Below, piece after piece: positions 11,341-20,388 of a stretch of 64,000 nt of DNA. Source of the stretch: Rhodopirellula sp. SM50 (GTDB lineage Bacteria; Planctomycetota; Planctomycetia; Pirellulales; Pirellulaceae). Numbering within the stretch: the stretch's first letter is position 1; every line of letters begins with the position of its first letter. The notes below the pieces were generated by a model, which worked only from the letters and a program-made list of their open reading frames with translations, was not told where the DNA came from and did no database searches. Location of the stretch: contig NZ_NTFY01000001.1 of assembly GCF_002289565.1 (NCBI RefSeq), positions 62,001 to 126,000 on the forward strand, in the 5' to 3' direction. Position numbers and translations under genes: made by a program.

Positions 11341-11379
11341 ACTGTCACTTGGCTACGCGCCGAACTGTCACTTGGCTAC
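11341..11379. repeat. Two direct 16-bp repeats at the convergent gene ends
   Basis: ACTGTCACTTGGCTAC occurs at 11341-11356 and again at 11364-11379, 23 bp apart, each followed by a near-identical KCGCCG-type tail. The second copy includes the stop codon of the minus-strand lyase gene. It sits between convergent genes. Confidence 0.8.
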
Positions 11380-13301
11380 TCGCCGGCGATGTGGATCGCC
11401 GGAATCGGCGGAGCCGCCATGTTGTGGCCGAGAAAGAAACTCGTGTGCGGCGGTTTGTTATAGGCCACGTTCTGCCACGCAATGCTGAGCCGATATTGCG
11501 GGTCTTGCATGAGCGTGTACAGCCGATGCTCGGTCGGAAACGAAGTCGTGTAGACACGCAGCGACTGGCCATCCGGCGAGGCCATAATGATCTCTTCTCG
11601 CCAGTCGCCGATGATGTCGCCCATCAAGTTCGGCCCCCGCGGAGCACCGCGACCAGGTGCGTTAAAGATCGGCCTTTCCTGCTCTGCCTCCCAATCCCAC
11701 TTTGTGACCCGACCACCACGATCAATCAGTTCTCGCAACAAATCGCCGTCCCACCAAATCGCATAGCCAGTGTTGCGTGGCGCCCTGCCGACGGATTCGC
11801 CGGAGGCATTGCGTAATCCGCCTGGTCCACCCCAAGCTTCAAAACCTGGATGGCGTGGATCAATGTCGGCTGCTAAACCGGCGCCTACATCAACACCGGG
11901 GCTGTGACTCCACAGCAACTCGCCGGTGGCAGCGTCTCGCATCGCTGCACCCGGAGTTTTGAATCGAACGGTTGCCTCTTCGTTCTCTTGGACGGTAAAG
12001 ACCTCCAATCCGGGGCGTTCGGGATTCATGTCGCTAATGTGCATTGCATCACCGTGCCTGAGTCCAGTCGAGTACAGCCCTTTGCCGTCGTCGTCGACGA
12101 CCATCGCCTGGTACACGATTTCGTCACGGCTATCCGCGTCGACATCGGCGACGGACAGTGAATGTCCGCCCATGCCGGAATACTCAGAAACGCCATTAAA
12201 TGGAGGATAGGCAATGCCGGAGTCGAACACCCATCGCTGCGTCAACTCGTTGTCTCGCCAATCCCACGCTGCCATCACGATCCGACCATAGACGCCACGA
12301 CACATCACGACGCTCGGTAGTTGGCCATCGAGATAAGCCACACACGCCAAAAAGCGGTCACAGCGGTTTCCGTAGGAATCGTTTCCCCCATTGCCGCCGA
12401 CTCCACCCCAGCCGTCAATCGGGTAACGACTGGGGACATAGTCAACGGTCTTCAGTGCTGCGCCAGATTCGCCGTCAAAGATCGTGAAGAACTCGGGACC
12501 GTCGAGGATGCGGCCGAATCTTCGCGATCCCGCGTCGTGGTTGCGGTAATCCACTGTCGCATCGCCGATCACCATCCCCATGCCATCGATCGTTCCGTCA
12601 GCCGTCTTGCACGCGATTTCTGCTTTACCGTCTCCGTCAAGATCGTAAACCATGAACTGCGTATAGTGCTCGCCGTCGCGGATATTGATCCCTAGATCGA
12701 TTCGCCAGATGTGTGTGCCATCGAACTCGTAGGCGTCAAGAATCGGGCTGCCCGTGATTCCGGTGTGCGAGTTGTCTTTCGGGTTCTTGACCTGATGCAC
12801 GACGATTTCGTATTGGCCATCACCATCAAGGTCCGCAATCGAGCAGTCGCCGGCACGGTAACCTTCAGCAAGCCGAATCGGAAACTCCAAGTACCCTTTG
12901 CGCCAGACGTTCACTGCCTTCGACGCATTGCCTTCGATACCGTCAATCGTCGAGCGCACAAAGTACTTCGTCGCGTCCGTGATGCCTCCCGAGGAGTCGA
13001 AAAAATTTGTGCCAGCGGTCAAGGGTTGCGCCGTGAGCCGCCTCGGATCTCGCTCGCCGTCTTGCCGAAAGACATGAAATCCGATCATTTGTCGTTCCGT
13101 CGAGAACAACCGCCAACTGATGAAAACGCCCTCTCCACTCGGTACCGCCACGACTCCGCGATCAAGCCGTTCCATGACCCGCTGTGCAACAGGCTGCTGT
13201 GCGACAGGCTGCTGTGCGACAGGCTGCTGTGCGGCGGCGAACGGAGCCGTCATTTGTAACAGCAGAACGAACATTGAAAGACAAGACAGCAAGGGGGCCA
13301 C
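11376..13301 (-). CDS. Rhamnogalacturonan lyase, polysaccharide lyase family 11
   Basis: 641 residues with a signal peptide (MAPLLSCLSMFVLLLQ to AAAQ). The mature start RVMERLDRGVVAVPSGEGVF and the core DLDGDGQYEIVVHQ, MVYDLDGDGKAEIACKTADG and GNRCDRFLACVAYLDG are typical of PL11 (YesW/YesX) enzymes, which cleave the rhamnogalacturonan I backbone of pectin by beta-elimination. The repeated DLDGDG loops are the calcium-binding blades of the eight-bladed propeller. The protein is exported. Between signal peptide and enzyme lies a short QQPVA repeat linker. Length matches the family (about 600-640). Its neighbour on the same strand is a DUF1080 protein. Family assignment is strong; the exact endo or exo mode is not determined. 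Confidence 0.88.
   Translation of the reverse strand: MAPLLSCLSMFVLLLQMTAPFAAAQQPVAQQPVAQQPVAQRVMERLDRGVVAVPSGEGVFISWRLFSTERQMIGFHVFRQDGERDPRRLTAQPLTAGTNFFDSSGGITDATKYFVRSTIDGIEGNASKAVNVWRKGYLEFPIRLAEGYRAGDCSIADLDGDGQYEIVVHQVKNPKDNSHTGITGSPILDAYEFDGTHIWRIDLGINIRDGEHYTQFMVYDLDGDGKAEIACKTADGTIDGMGMVIGDATVDYRNHDAGSRRFGRILDGPEFFTIFDGESGAALKTVDYVPSRYPIDGWGGVGGNGGNDSYGNRCDRFLACVAYLDGQLPSVVMCRGVYGRIVMAAWDWRDNELTQRWVFDSGIAYPPFNGVSEYSGMGGHSLSVADVDADSRDEIVYQAMVVDDDGKGLYSTGLRHGDAMHISDMNPERPGLEVFTVQENEEATVRFKTPGAAMRDAATGELLWSHSPGVDVGAGLAADIDPRHPGFEAWGGPGGLRNASGESVGRAPRNTGYAIWWDGDLLRELIDRGGRVTKWDWEAEQERPIFNAPGRGAPRGPNLMGDIIGDWREEIIMASPDGQSLRVYTTSFPTEHRLYTLMQDPQYRLSIAWQNVAYNKPPHTSFFLGHNMAAPPIPAIHIAGE
13181..13237 (-). 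repeat. 15-bp tandem repeat coding the AQQPV linker of the lyase
   Basis: Unit GCTGTGCGACAGGCT is present three times plus a partial fourth (starts 13181, 13196, 13211, 13226). On the minus strand it encodes repeated QQPVA directly after the signal peptide, so it is a flexible spacer. Confidence 0.85.
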
Positions 13302-13451
13302 GGCGCTATTCCAGAATGCCTAATAGTTCGGGGTGAAACGAAGTCGGGCTAGGGCTGAGGGGAAAGGGCGATGTTGCAAAGCCTGCACACCGGATCGTTA
13401 GTTCTTAACTTCATGCCAATGGAGGGTCGCGAAGCAGGCTCCGGGTTTCCG

Positions 13452-14600
13452 TCACTCCGCCACGTACAGGTTTGCGAAGTCAACCGGCCCGGATGCAGTC
13501 AGGACCAACTTTCCGCTTACAGCGCCGTCAGCCCCCGATGCAGCGACCGGCTGTCCATTGAGGTTCAAGACACGCTTTCCGTCTTTGGTGACCACTTCGA
13601 TGCGGTTCCAACGACTCGGTTTTTCTAAGTGAATCGCATACGCCGGATCCGCCAGATCGATTTGCAGGTTCCCGCCCGGTTGGATCACGACGTTGCTGTC
13701 GGTTTCTTTGAGTCGCACATCGATGACGAAGCTTGCATCGTCAAAGGAACGCGTCGTCGTCAGTGTTCCTGTCGTTCCACCGGTCGCTTCAAAACCGAGC
13801 ACCCAATCCTTGACCTTCCACTGCGAAGCATCGCTCGCCTCCCATCCGTCCAGGTTCAATCCGGTGTACAGCGACTGGTAGCCGCGGTCGGCGATGGCGA
13901 CTTGGTCAGCCGGCACATCACCGCCGGGCAATTCTTTGATGCGGACGTTGCGGTATTCGACCACGCCGCCCTCGGATTCCAAACAGATGTATCCCTTGCG
14001 TGGCACACAGTCCTTGCCGCGTGTGACGACCGTGCCGTTGACGGCCAGTGAGACCTCGCCGTCACGGCATTCGATGCGGTAGTGGTTCCACTGTGGACTC
14101 GGCTTGGAGAGATTCTCGGTCGGAAAGGCGCGACTGCCGCCACGTCCATTGATCGGTGTCATCGTCGCCCCGTGAATCGGAAAGATGTCACCGTGCGTGG
14201 TGTGGCTTTTCGTGTTCCCATAGGCGTTCTCGAGCACCTGCACTTCGATCCCGCGATGGAACGGCACGCCACGCGCCGTGATGTCATCGGCCCAGACGAA
14301 GATGCCGGCGTTTCCTCGCGGCACCAGATGTCGCCACTCCAGTTCCATCACAAAATTCTGGTACATCTTCGCCGTTCGAATCTCGCCGATCGGTTTGCCG
14401 GTACAGTACAACACGCCGTCTTCGAACCGCCACGTCTCTTCCGGAGTGTTGGTTCGCACCCAGCCACTCAATTCGGCATCGGTGAACATCGGTTGGAATC
14501 CATCTTGCCCCTGCGCCGCCGGATGCGACATCAGGCCGTGTGCGAGAAAACCGAGCAGAAGGAGACACGTGGGCGCAACCGAACGGTGCAGTTGATTCAT
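13452..14600 (-). CDS. Secreted protein with two DUF1080 (3-keto-disaccharide hydrolase-like) domains
   Basis: About 382 residues. I place the start at the ATG at 14600, giving the signal peptide MNQLHRSVAPTCLLLLGFLA; the frame is open to 14645. Two DUF1080 beta-sandwich domains follow: the first roughly 32-210 (FTDAELSGWVRTN, GNAGIFVWADD) and the second roughly 225-380 (LYTGLNLDGWEASD). DUF1080 proteins of the Bacteroidetes/Planctomycetes type include 3-keto-glycoside hydrolases and sugar-binding proteins. The domain is firm and catalysis is inferred. It is 150 bp upstream of, and on the same strand as, the PL11 lyase, so both may serve pectin-type glycans. Confidence 0.87.
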   Translation of the reverse strand: MNQLHRSVAPTCLLLLGFLAHGLMSHPAAQGQDGFQPMFTDAELSGWVRTNTPEETWRFEDGVLYCTGKPIGEIRTAKMYQNFVMELEWRHLVPRGNAGIFVWADDITARGVPFHRGIEVQVLENAYGNTKSHTTHGDIFPIHGATMTPINGRGGSRAFPTENLSKPSPQWNHYRIECRDGEVSLAVNGTVVTRGKDCVPRKGYICLESEGGVVEYRNVRIKELPGGDVPADQVAIADRGYQSLYTGLNLDGWEASDASQWKVKDWVLGFEATGGTTGTLTTTRSFDDASFVIDVRLKETDSNVVIQPGGNLQIDLADPAYAIHLEKPSRWNRIEVVTKDGKRVLNLNGQPVAASGADGAVSGKLVLTASGPVDFANLYVAE

Positions 14601-14807
14601 GGTGTTGAACGTCGTTTCAGGGGGTGATCGTGGCGTGCATGGCAAGCGCGCCGGGTAGGGACGATCATTCTACTGCTGCCTCAGCGTTAAATGTTCCAGC
14701 CTGTCGATTTTGAAGCCACGGCAGGTATGATGAACCTGCGGACGTGGCATCATTGTGTCGGCGTTCGAGCCAGCCCCGAAATCTCTCCACCCATCGCCAC
14801 TGCTTCC

Positions 14808-17800
14808 ATGCCATTACCTGTCACGACGCGTCAACTTGTTTGCGTCACCGTCATCATCTCAGGATGGGTCTTTTGTCGCGGCACCGGCGCAACCGAACCC
14901 AAATCGGTCGACGCGCTGCCCAAACTGAACTACCAGCGTTGGAGCGGATCGATCAACGTACCGGACCCCGTTGCGATCAGCGTGGCGGACAACGGCGACG
15001 TCTACGTGACCCAAACCCAACGTCGCAAGATCCAGGACCTGGACATCCGGGCGAACAGCGCGTGGATCCCGGACGACGTCGGCTTCAAAACGGTGGACGA
15101 AAAACGCGCGTTCTATCATCGCGTCCTGGCGATCGGTGGCGATCAAGTCGAAGCGGCCAAGCACGTCGAAGACGTCAACGGAGACGGCCAACACGATTGG
15201 CGGGATCTGACCGTGATCAGCGAAAAGATCCACCGTCTGGTCGACACCGACAACGATGGGACGGCGGACACCATCCATCTGTTCGCCGACGATTTTAAAA
15301 CCGAAGTGACCGGGATCGCCGCCGGCGTGTTGCACTGGGACGATTCGGTCTGGGCGACGATCGCACCGGACGTTTGGAAACTGACCGACACGACCGGCGA
15401 CGGACACGCCGACGATCGCCAAATCATGGCAACCGGATTCGGACTGCACATCGCCTACGCCGGTCACGACATGCACGGCCTGGCGATCGGACCGGATGGA
15501 AAAGTTTACTGGTCGATCGGTGACAAAGGGATCGCCGTGACCACCGACGATGGCAGACAAACCAGCTATCCCAATCAGGGCGGTGTCATGCGTTGCAACC
15601 TGGACGGCAGCGATTTCGAAGTGTTTGCCCACGGGCTGCGCAACGTTCAAGAAATCGCCTTCGACCAGTACGGCAATCTGTTCGGTGTCGACAACGACGC
15701 CGACAAACCCGGCGAGAAAGAACGGTTCGTTTGGATCGTCGATCAGATGGATGCCGGATGGCGATGCAATTACCAATACCGTGGCGACGCTTACAACCCT
15801 TGGACGGACGAAAACCTGTGGCAGGTTGCCGGCGAGGACCATGCCGCCTACTTGGTCCCGCCGATCCAGAACTACGTCGACGGTCCGGCCGGTTTTAAAT
15901 TCAATCCCGGTGCTGCCCTGTCATCGGCCTACAAAGACTTCTTCTTTGTCACCAGCGCGCCCAATGGATTTCAATACGCGTTTCGCACCCAGCGCACCGG
16001 TGACTCCTTCCGAATGATCGATTCCCACTCCATCGGCAGCGGTGATCCGATCGTCGGAATCGCATTCGCCCCCGATGGCGGACTCTACGGTGTCGACTGG
16101 GGCGGCGGCTATCCGTTAACGCAAACCGGCTCGGTGATTCGGATCGATGTGCCGGATGAAACGCTCAGCGACCAAGACCGTGACAACCGCAAGTCCGTCA
16201 GGCACTGGCTGTCTCAAGAGTTCAACGAGCAACCTGACGCGGTCCTCTCCGAATTGCTTTCGCACGTCGATCAACGCGTTCGACTTCGCGCCCAGTTCGC
16301 CTTGGCCGCCAAGCAGCAATCTGACACGTTGTTGACGATCCTGACCAACCCGCAATCGAATCAACTTGCCCGCGTGCACTGTGTCTGGGGGCTGGGTCAG
16401 ATCCTTCGAACCGGCAGCGTCCCCGCCGGTGTCTTGGACCGCTTCCTGTCCGATCACGACCCGATCATCCGCGCCGTCACGGCCAAAACGCTCGGCGAAA
16501 TCGATGCCGGTGATGCGGCGCTGCTGATACCGCTGCTGGACGATCCCGACCTGCACGTCCGCGTCCACGCGGCGCTGGCCCTGGGGCGCCGACCGTCCAC
16601 CGCGGCGACGAACACACTGTGCAATCTGGCCGCAACGCTGCCACGTGACCAGCACTACCTGCGGCACGCGATCGTCACCGCACTGGCCGCCTGCGCGACG
16701 CCGCAGCAATTGGCAGAACTCGCGGATTCGCCATCGGAAAGCGCTCGGATCATTGCCGTTGTGGCGCTCCGTCGGCAAGGCCATCGTTCGGTCGCCAGCT
16801 TTCTGGACGACGTCTCCGATTGGGTCGCCACCGAAGCCGCCCGTGCCATCCACGACGACCTCTCCCTGCCCGATGCCATGGAAGACTTGGCGGCCGCTTT
16901 GGACCAGGATCGCAACCGGACCACCGCGATGACCCTGCGCGCGATCAATGCCAACTTTCGGCTCGGCACCGATGCCAGTTTCCGCCGACTGTTGCGTTTC
17001 ATCCAAGACGAAACCCGCCCCGCAGCGGCGCGACTGGCCGCCTGTGAAGCCCTCGGCGACTGGCTCGATCCGCCGCTGTTGGATCGCGTCGATGGCCGCC
17101 GTCGAGACCCCGCCGCCGATCGAGCACTGGATCGTTCGGCGGCGTCGGATTTATTGACACGGCTGGTCGAAAAAAGCGACACGGCGATCCGGGTCGCGGC
17201 CGTGAAAGCCGCACGCCGACTGAAAATCCCGCTGTCGCCGGATGCCTTGATGGCACTCGCCCGTGACCGCCAATCACCCGAGCCGTTAAGACTCGAAGCA
17301 CTCGACACGCTCACGGCTGATTCCGACATCGCGCCCGGTGACCGCCTTGATCTGTTGGTCGAGCTGTCCGCCGCACACTCCCCGGCCGTCGCAGCACGTG
17401 CGATCGAGGGACTCGCCGAATTGCACCCCGACAAGGTGATCGACGTCATCGAGCAGCAGCTGGGAAGCCGATCGGTGCCCGTGCGTCAGGCCTGCATCCG
17501 GTCGCTCGCCACACTCGGCACCTCGCAAGCCGATGCCATGCTGGTGCGACTGGGAGAACAATTTGCAGATGGAACGTTGGCCGACTCGGTTCAGCTGGAC
17601 GTTTGGCAGGCACTCAACTCGCGCATCGACCACTCCGAAGCCGCTCGTGAAACGCTGGGACGCATTGCGACGATACCGCAACTGGCACAGATCACGTCGC
17701 CGAAGTTCCGGGAATTCACCATGGGCCTTTCCGGCGGTGATCCGGCACGCGGCGAAACCATCTTCCGAACCGATCTACGTGCCCAATGCAGTCGCTGCCA

Positions 17801-18152
17801 TCGAATCGGAAAGCAAGGGAGCGACATCGGTCCGGAATTGACAAACATCGCCAAGCAACGCGATGCCAATCACCTGCTTCGCGCGATCGTCTACCCCAGC
17901 GCCGACATTGAACCCAAGTACAACGCCCAGACACTGTTGCTGGCCGATGGCAATGTGATTCAAGGTGTCATCACAAGCGAGGATGACACCACGACCGTGC
18001 TGATCAATTCGGAAGGCAAGGAGATTAAAATCCCGACCGACGAAATCGAAGACGTCGCCAAGACGAAGGTCTCCTTGATGCCCGACATGACCGCGGTCCT
18101 CAGCCCCGCGGAAGTCCGCGATTTGGTGGCGTATTTAAAAACGCGACGCTAA
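14808..18152 (+). CDS. PVC-type membrane-bound dehydrogenase: propeller, HEAT repeats, C-terminal haem-binding domain
   Basis: About 1114 residues; the frame is open from 14691 but 14808 gives a clean signal peptide (LVCVTVIISGWVFCRGTGA). The N-terminal half is a sugar-dehydrogenase-like beta-propeller (VPDPVAISVADNGDVYVTQ, HDMHGLAIGPDGKVYWSIGD, NVQEIAFDQYGNLFGVDNDAD). The middle (roughly 460-960) is a HEAT-repeat scaffold. The C-terminus has the planctomycete haem-binding domain with CSRCH near residue 994, followed by SADIEPKYNAQT and a terminal LVAYLK helix. This is the classic Pirellula-type fusion. It is probably a periplasmic electron-transferring sugar dehydrogenase; the substrate is unknown. 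It is divergent from the DUF1080/PL11 pair. Confidence 0.88.
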   Translation: MPLPVTTRQLVCVTVIISGWVFCRGTGATEPKSVDALPKLNYQRWSGSINVPDPVAISVADNGDVYVTQTQRRKIQDLDIRANSAWIPDDVGFKTVDEKRAFYHRVLAIGGDQVEAAKHVEDVNGDGQHDWRDLTVISEKIHRLVDTDNDGTADTIHLFADDFKTEVTGIAAGVLHWDDSVWATIAPDVWKLTDTTGDGHADDRQIMATGFGLHIAYAGHDMHGLAIGPDGKVYWSIGDKGIAVTTDDGRQTSYPNQGGVMRCNLDGSDFEVFAHGLRNVQEIAFDQYGNLFGVDNDADKPGEKERFVWIVDQMDAGWRCNYQYRGDAYNPWTDENLWQVAGEDHAAYLVPPIQNYVDGPAGFKFNPGAALSSAYKDFFFVTSAPNGFQYAFRTQRTGDSFRMIDSHSIGSGDPIVGIAFAPDGGLYGVDWGGGYPLTQTGSVIRIDVPDETLSDQDRDNRKSVRHWLSQEFNEQPDAVLSELLSHVDQRVRLRAQFALAAKQQSDTLLTILTNPQSNQLARVHCVWGLGQILRTGSVPAGVLDRFLSDHDPIIRAVTAKTLGEIDAGDAALLIPLLDDPDLHVRVHAALALGRRPSTAATNTLCNLAATLPRDQHYLRHAIVTALAACATPQQLAELADSPSESARIIAVVALRRQGHRSVASFLDDVSDWVATEAARAIHDDLSLPDAMEDLAAALDQDRNRTTAMTLRAINANFRLGTDASFRRLLRFIQDETRPAAARLAACEALGDWLDPPLLDRVDGRRRDPAADRALDRSAASDLLTRLVEKSDTAIRVAAVKAARRLKIPLSPDALMALARDRQSPEPLRLEALDTLTADSDIAPGDRLDLLVELSAAHSPAVAARAIEGLAELHPDKVIDVIEQQLGSRSVPVRQACIRSLATLGTSQADAMLVRLGEQFADGTLADSVQLDVWQALNSRIDHSEAARETLGRIATIPQLAQITSPKFREFTMGLSGGDPARGETIFRTDLRAQCSRCHRIGKQGSDIGPELTNIAKQRDANHLLRAIVYPSADIEPKYNAQTLLLADGNVIQGVITSEDDTTTVLINSEGKEIKIPTDEIEDVAKTKVSLMPDMTAVLSPAEVRDLVAYLKTRR

Positions 18153-18175
18153 ATGCTGCGTTGTTTGGCGAGGTG

Positions 18176-18390
18176 TTAGCGGCAGGGCGCAAGCCCTCCG
18201 GTTCCCCGTCGCTACCGAAACACCGGAGGGCTCGCGCCCTACCGCTACAAAATGCTTCGCCGCATCGCCCCGCAGGGTAACGCTGTGAAGCATTTTTCCC
18301 AAGTGATTCTTGAGGTTTTAGCGGCAGGGCGCAAGCCCTCCGGTTCTTCATCTCTGCTACAGCACCGGAGGGCTCGCGCCCTACCGCTAA
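18176..18390. repeat. Two tandem copies of the GGCTCGCGCC hairpin element with a second palindrome between
   Basis: Copy 1 has arms 18176-18202 (TTAGCGGCAGGGCGCAAGCC...) and 18222-18247 (ACCGGAGGGCTCGCGCCCTA...). Copy 2 has arms 18318-18344 and 18364-18390 with the same sequence. Between them a palindrome AAATGCTTC...GAAGCATTT spans about 18250-18298. The same elements recur at 39596, 41479, 54791 and 58484. The block follows the dehydrogenase stop codon and could end transcription, but there is no clear U-tract. Confidence 0.85.
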
Positions 18391-18425
18391 AAAATGCTTC
18401 ACCGCATCGACCCGCGGGGGTCGAA

Positions 18426-18779
18426 TCAGTGATGGCCGTGACCACGGTGACTGGGGTGATGAAAGTCGTAGTGGCCGGGAACGTAATCGAAGTGATTTCC
18501 GTGCGGCACCAGGGACGGCGGGTGGTAGTCGTAGTGCGGTCGTGACGGATGGTACCCGCGATACGAACGATGGTAGTTGTAGGTCGGTCGAAACGAACGC
18601 CCGTAGTAAATCGAGGGCCCGTACGACGGCCGGTAGCTACGGTACGCACCGTAATTGCCGTAACCATAGTTGCCGATGCGGATACTAAATCCGCCGGCCT
18701 CGGCTTCGTTGCCAGTTGGCATCAATACAAAACCGATTGCAAGCACCGGAATGCTTGCCCATTTCAACAAACGTGACAT
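18426..18779 (-). CDS. Small secreted Tyr/Gly/His/Pro-rich protein
   Basis: About 117 residues. Start at the ATG at 18779 (MSRLLKWASIPVLAIGFVLM), with a signal peptide ending near NEAEA. The mature part is low complexity, rich in Tyr, Arg, Ser, Gly, Pro and His (NYGYGNYGAYRSYRPSYG, then HPSRPHYDYHPP, ending in GHGHH). Small YRP/HYD-type proteins of this kind are common in planctomycetes; no enzyme domain is visible. The His-rich tail could bind metal and the Tyr-rich part could suit a surface or matrix protein; both are inference. The stop is adjacent to the repeat block. Confidence 0.65.
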   Translation of the reverse strand: MSRLLKWASIPVLAIGFVLMPTGNEAEAGGFSIRIGNYGYGNYGAYRSYRPSYGPSIYYGRSFRPTYNYHRSYRGYHPSRPHYDYHPPSLVPHGNHFDYVPGHYDFHHPSHRGHGHH

Positions 18780-19353
18780 ACGCTGCATCTCCATGAATGA
18801 GCGAAAGAGGGTCTGACGCCGGTTTCACGACGCATCCGGCGTGCCAATCGAGCGACAATCGGACGCCGCGCGGTCAAAGCCCCGTGAAACACGCTGCGAA
18901 ACCGTCCGCTCTGGGTCGCCGATCAGCCAGCGAACGGAAACCAACGCGACATCAAAACGAACACACCTGACATCAGTTTGAGTCACCGCCCTGAGACGGC
19001 CGCCCGCCGGGCAAGAACAGAATCGGGAGGGTCAAAAGATGGGTTGGTCAAGAGAGGCTTCGGCCCATCGCCCCCTACCGTAGGTTTCCCCACCACGTTG
19101 CATCCCGGATGGGATGGCAGCAAGTAGCCGGCGGTCGAGCGAAGCCAACACCGCCGGAACGGCAAAAACAGTACAAAACGACCCCGAGGGGGTCGCAGCG
19201 TCTGAATGCTGTGACCCCGTCCGGGGTCAATCCGCAATCGATTTGGGGATTCCGGTGGTGCGCTGAGGCGACCACCGGCTACTTGCTGCAACCCCCGGCC
19301 GATCCGACACCGGACTCACAAGACGACTCGACGGCATCCTCGCACCATAGCGG
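18780..19353. other. Gene-free stretch containing a large palindromic element
   Basis: About 570 bp between two minus-strand genes. The repeat at 19101-19294 is listed separately. I see no gene or clear promoter in the remaining sequence. Confidence 0.6.
19101..19294. repeat. About 190-bp nested palindromic element
   Basis: Outer arms are GCAAGTAGCCGGCGGTCG (19120-19137) and its complement with one mismatch (19269-19286). Inside are GACCCCGAGGGGGTC (19180-19194) and GACCCCGTCCGGGGTC (19213-19228), and at the left edge CATCCCGGATGGGATG (19101-19116). It could fold into a branched structure. It differs in sequence from the GGCTCGCGCC family. Confidence 0.8.
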
Positions 19354-20109
19354 TCAAGCCTCAACGTTGCGCCCGCTTATCGACGACCATGGAACGACGA
19401 TCGGGGAGGCGACTTCATCATCCAAGCGATCGTAAGAGGAGATCATACGAACGACCAGATTCCGCCCCCTGACGACCGCACCTGCATCCGGCAGGTTCGC
19501 CAGGAATTCGCCGAGCACCCGGATTGCTTCATCGGCATTGCGACGCACCAGTTGATCGGTGGCCGACGCCAGCGGAAGCGCCGCATGAATCACCGCCTCG
19601 TCGTCGGGATCGAGAAAAAACACGACGCCATAATGAATGAAGGGGTAACCGGCCATGAACTGTTCGGTCAGCTGATGCAGTGCCGTCCCCTGAGACGACA
19701 TCGCCTGGACCTGATCAGCGATGGATGCCGCCGTTGAATCCGATGGCGGCGCGTAAGGGTTGACGTCTTGATTCGGCAGTCGCGACTGGCGACTCGCTTC
19801 GAGGGTCGCGGTACCGCAACTGACCGGTTCCACCATCAAAAAGCGTTGGTTGATCTGCCTGATCCCGCCATCACTGAACCACTCGAACGGTGATTTCCAT
19901 TGCTCGGTCCACGCCGAGTACAGAAACTGCACACCGAGCAGCGCCATGATGATTGCAGATGCAAAGTGGATCCAATTCTCAGCACCGTCGAGCATTTGAA
20001 AAAACGCAACGGCAATGAAGATCACGCCGAGTAACGCGGCGGCCAGACGAAAGGGCAGACGGGTTTTCCCAACCTGTCCCTCGATGCTGTGTCCCTGCTC
20101 GGTCGTCAT
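19354..20109 (-). CDS. Hypothetical membrane protein with NPYAPP motif
   Basis: 251 residues, function not recognised. Two hydrophobic segments lie near residues 20-40 and 46-66, followed by a soluble region. Near residue 117 is NPYAPP, a short motif that recurs in many planctomycete membrane proteins of unknown function. The C-terminal half contains FMAGYPFIHYGVVFFLDPDD and no known catalytic signature. It is divergent from the 20389 gene. Confidence 0.7.
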   Translation of the reverse strand: MTTEQGHSIEGQVGKTRLPFRLAAALLGVIFIAVAFFQMLDGAENWIHFASAIIMALLGVQFLYSAWTEQWKSPFEWFSDGGIRQINQRFLMVEPVSCGTATLEASRQSRLPNQDVNPYAPPSDSTAASIADQVQAMSSQGTALHQLTEQFMAGYPFIHYGVVFFLDPDDEAVIHAALPLASATDQLVRRNADEAIRVLGEFLANLPDAGAVVRGRNLVVRMISSYDRLDDEVASPIVVPWSSISGRNVEA

Positions 20110-20388
20110 CGGCGGTGATGCGCCCCCACGACGTTGTCGTCGAACTCTAGGATCATCGGTCGAACCGGCGGGAGAGAGGTTGAGAAGCGGGCGAGTGATG
20201 GGACACGATCAGGCGGGCGAGATCAGGCCCGCCGTATTCTCGCCGGCCGGACCGCGCCGGTCAACGATTGCCCGAGCGGGCACTTCTGGTTAACGCAGCT
20301 AAAAAACTTGACTTCTGCGGCGGAGACTGCGACATTAGACAATCCATCTACTTTCGATCAGCCGATGCCTGCCAGGAGAGCCCCTTTG

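Noticed and set aside
20308-20336. Possible promoter for the 20389 gene (TTGACT, 17 bases, GACATT)
   Set aside because: The -35 match is good but the -10 hexamer matches consensus at only three positions; not strong enough to list as a feature.
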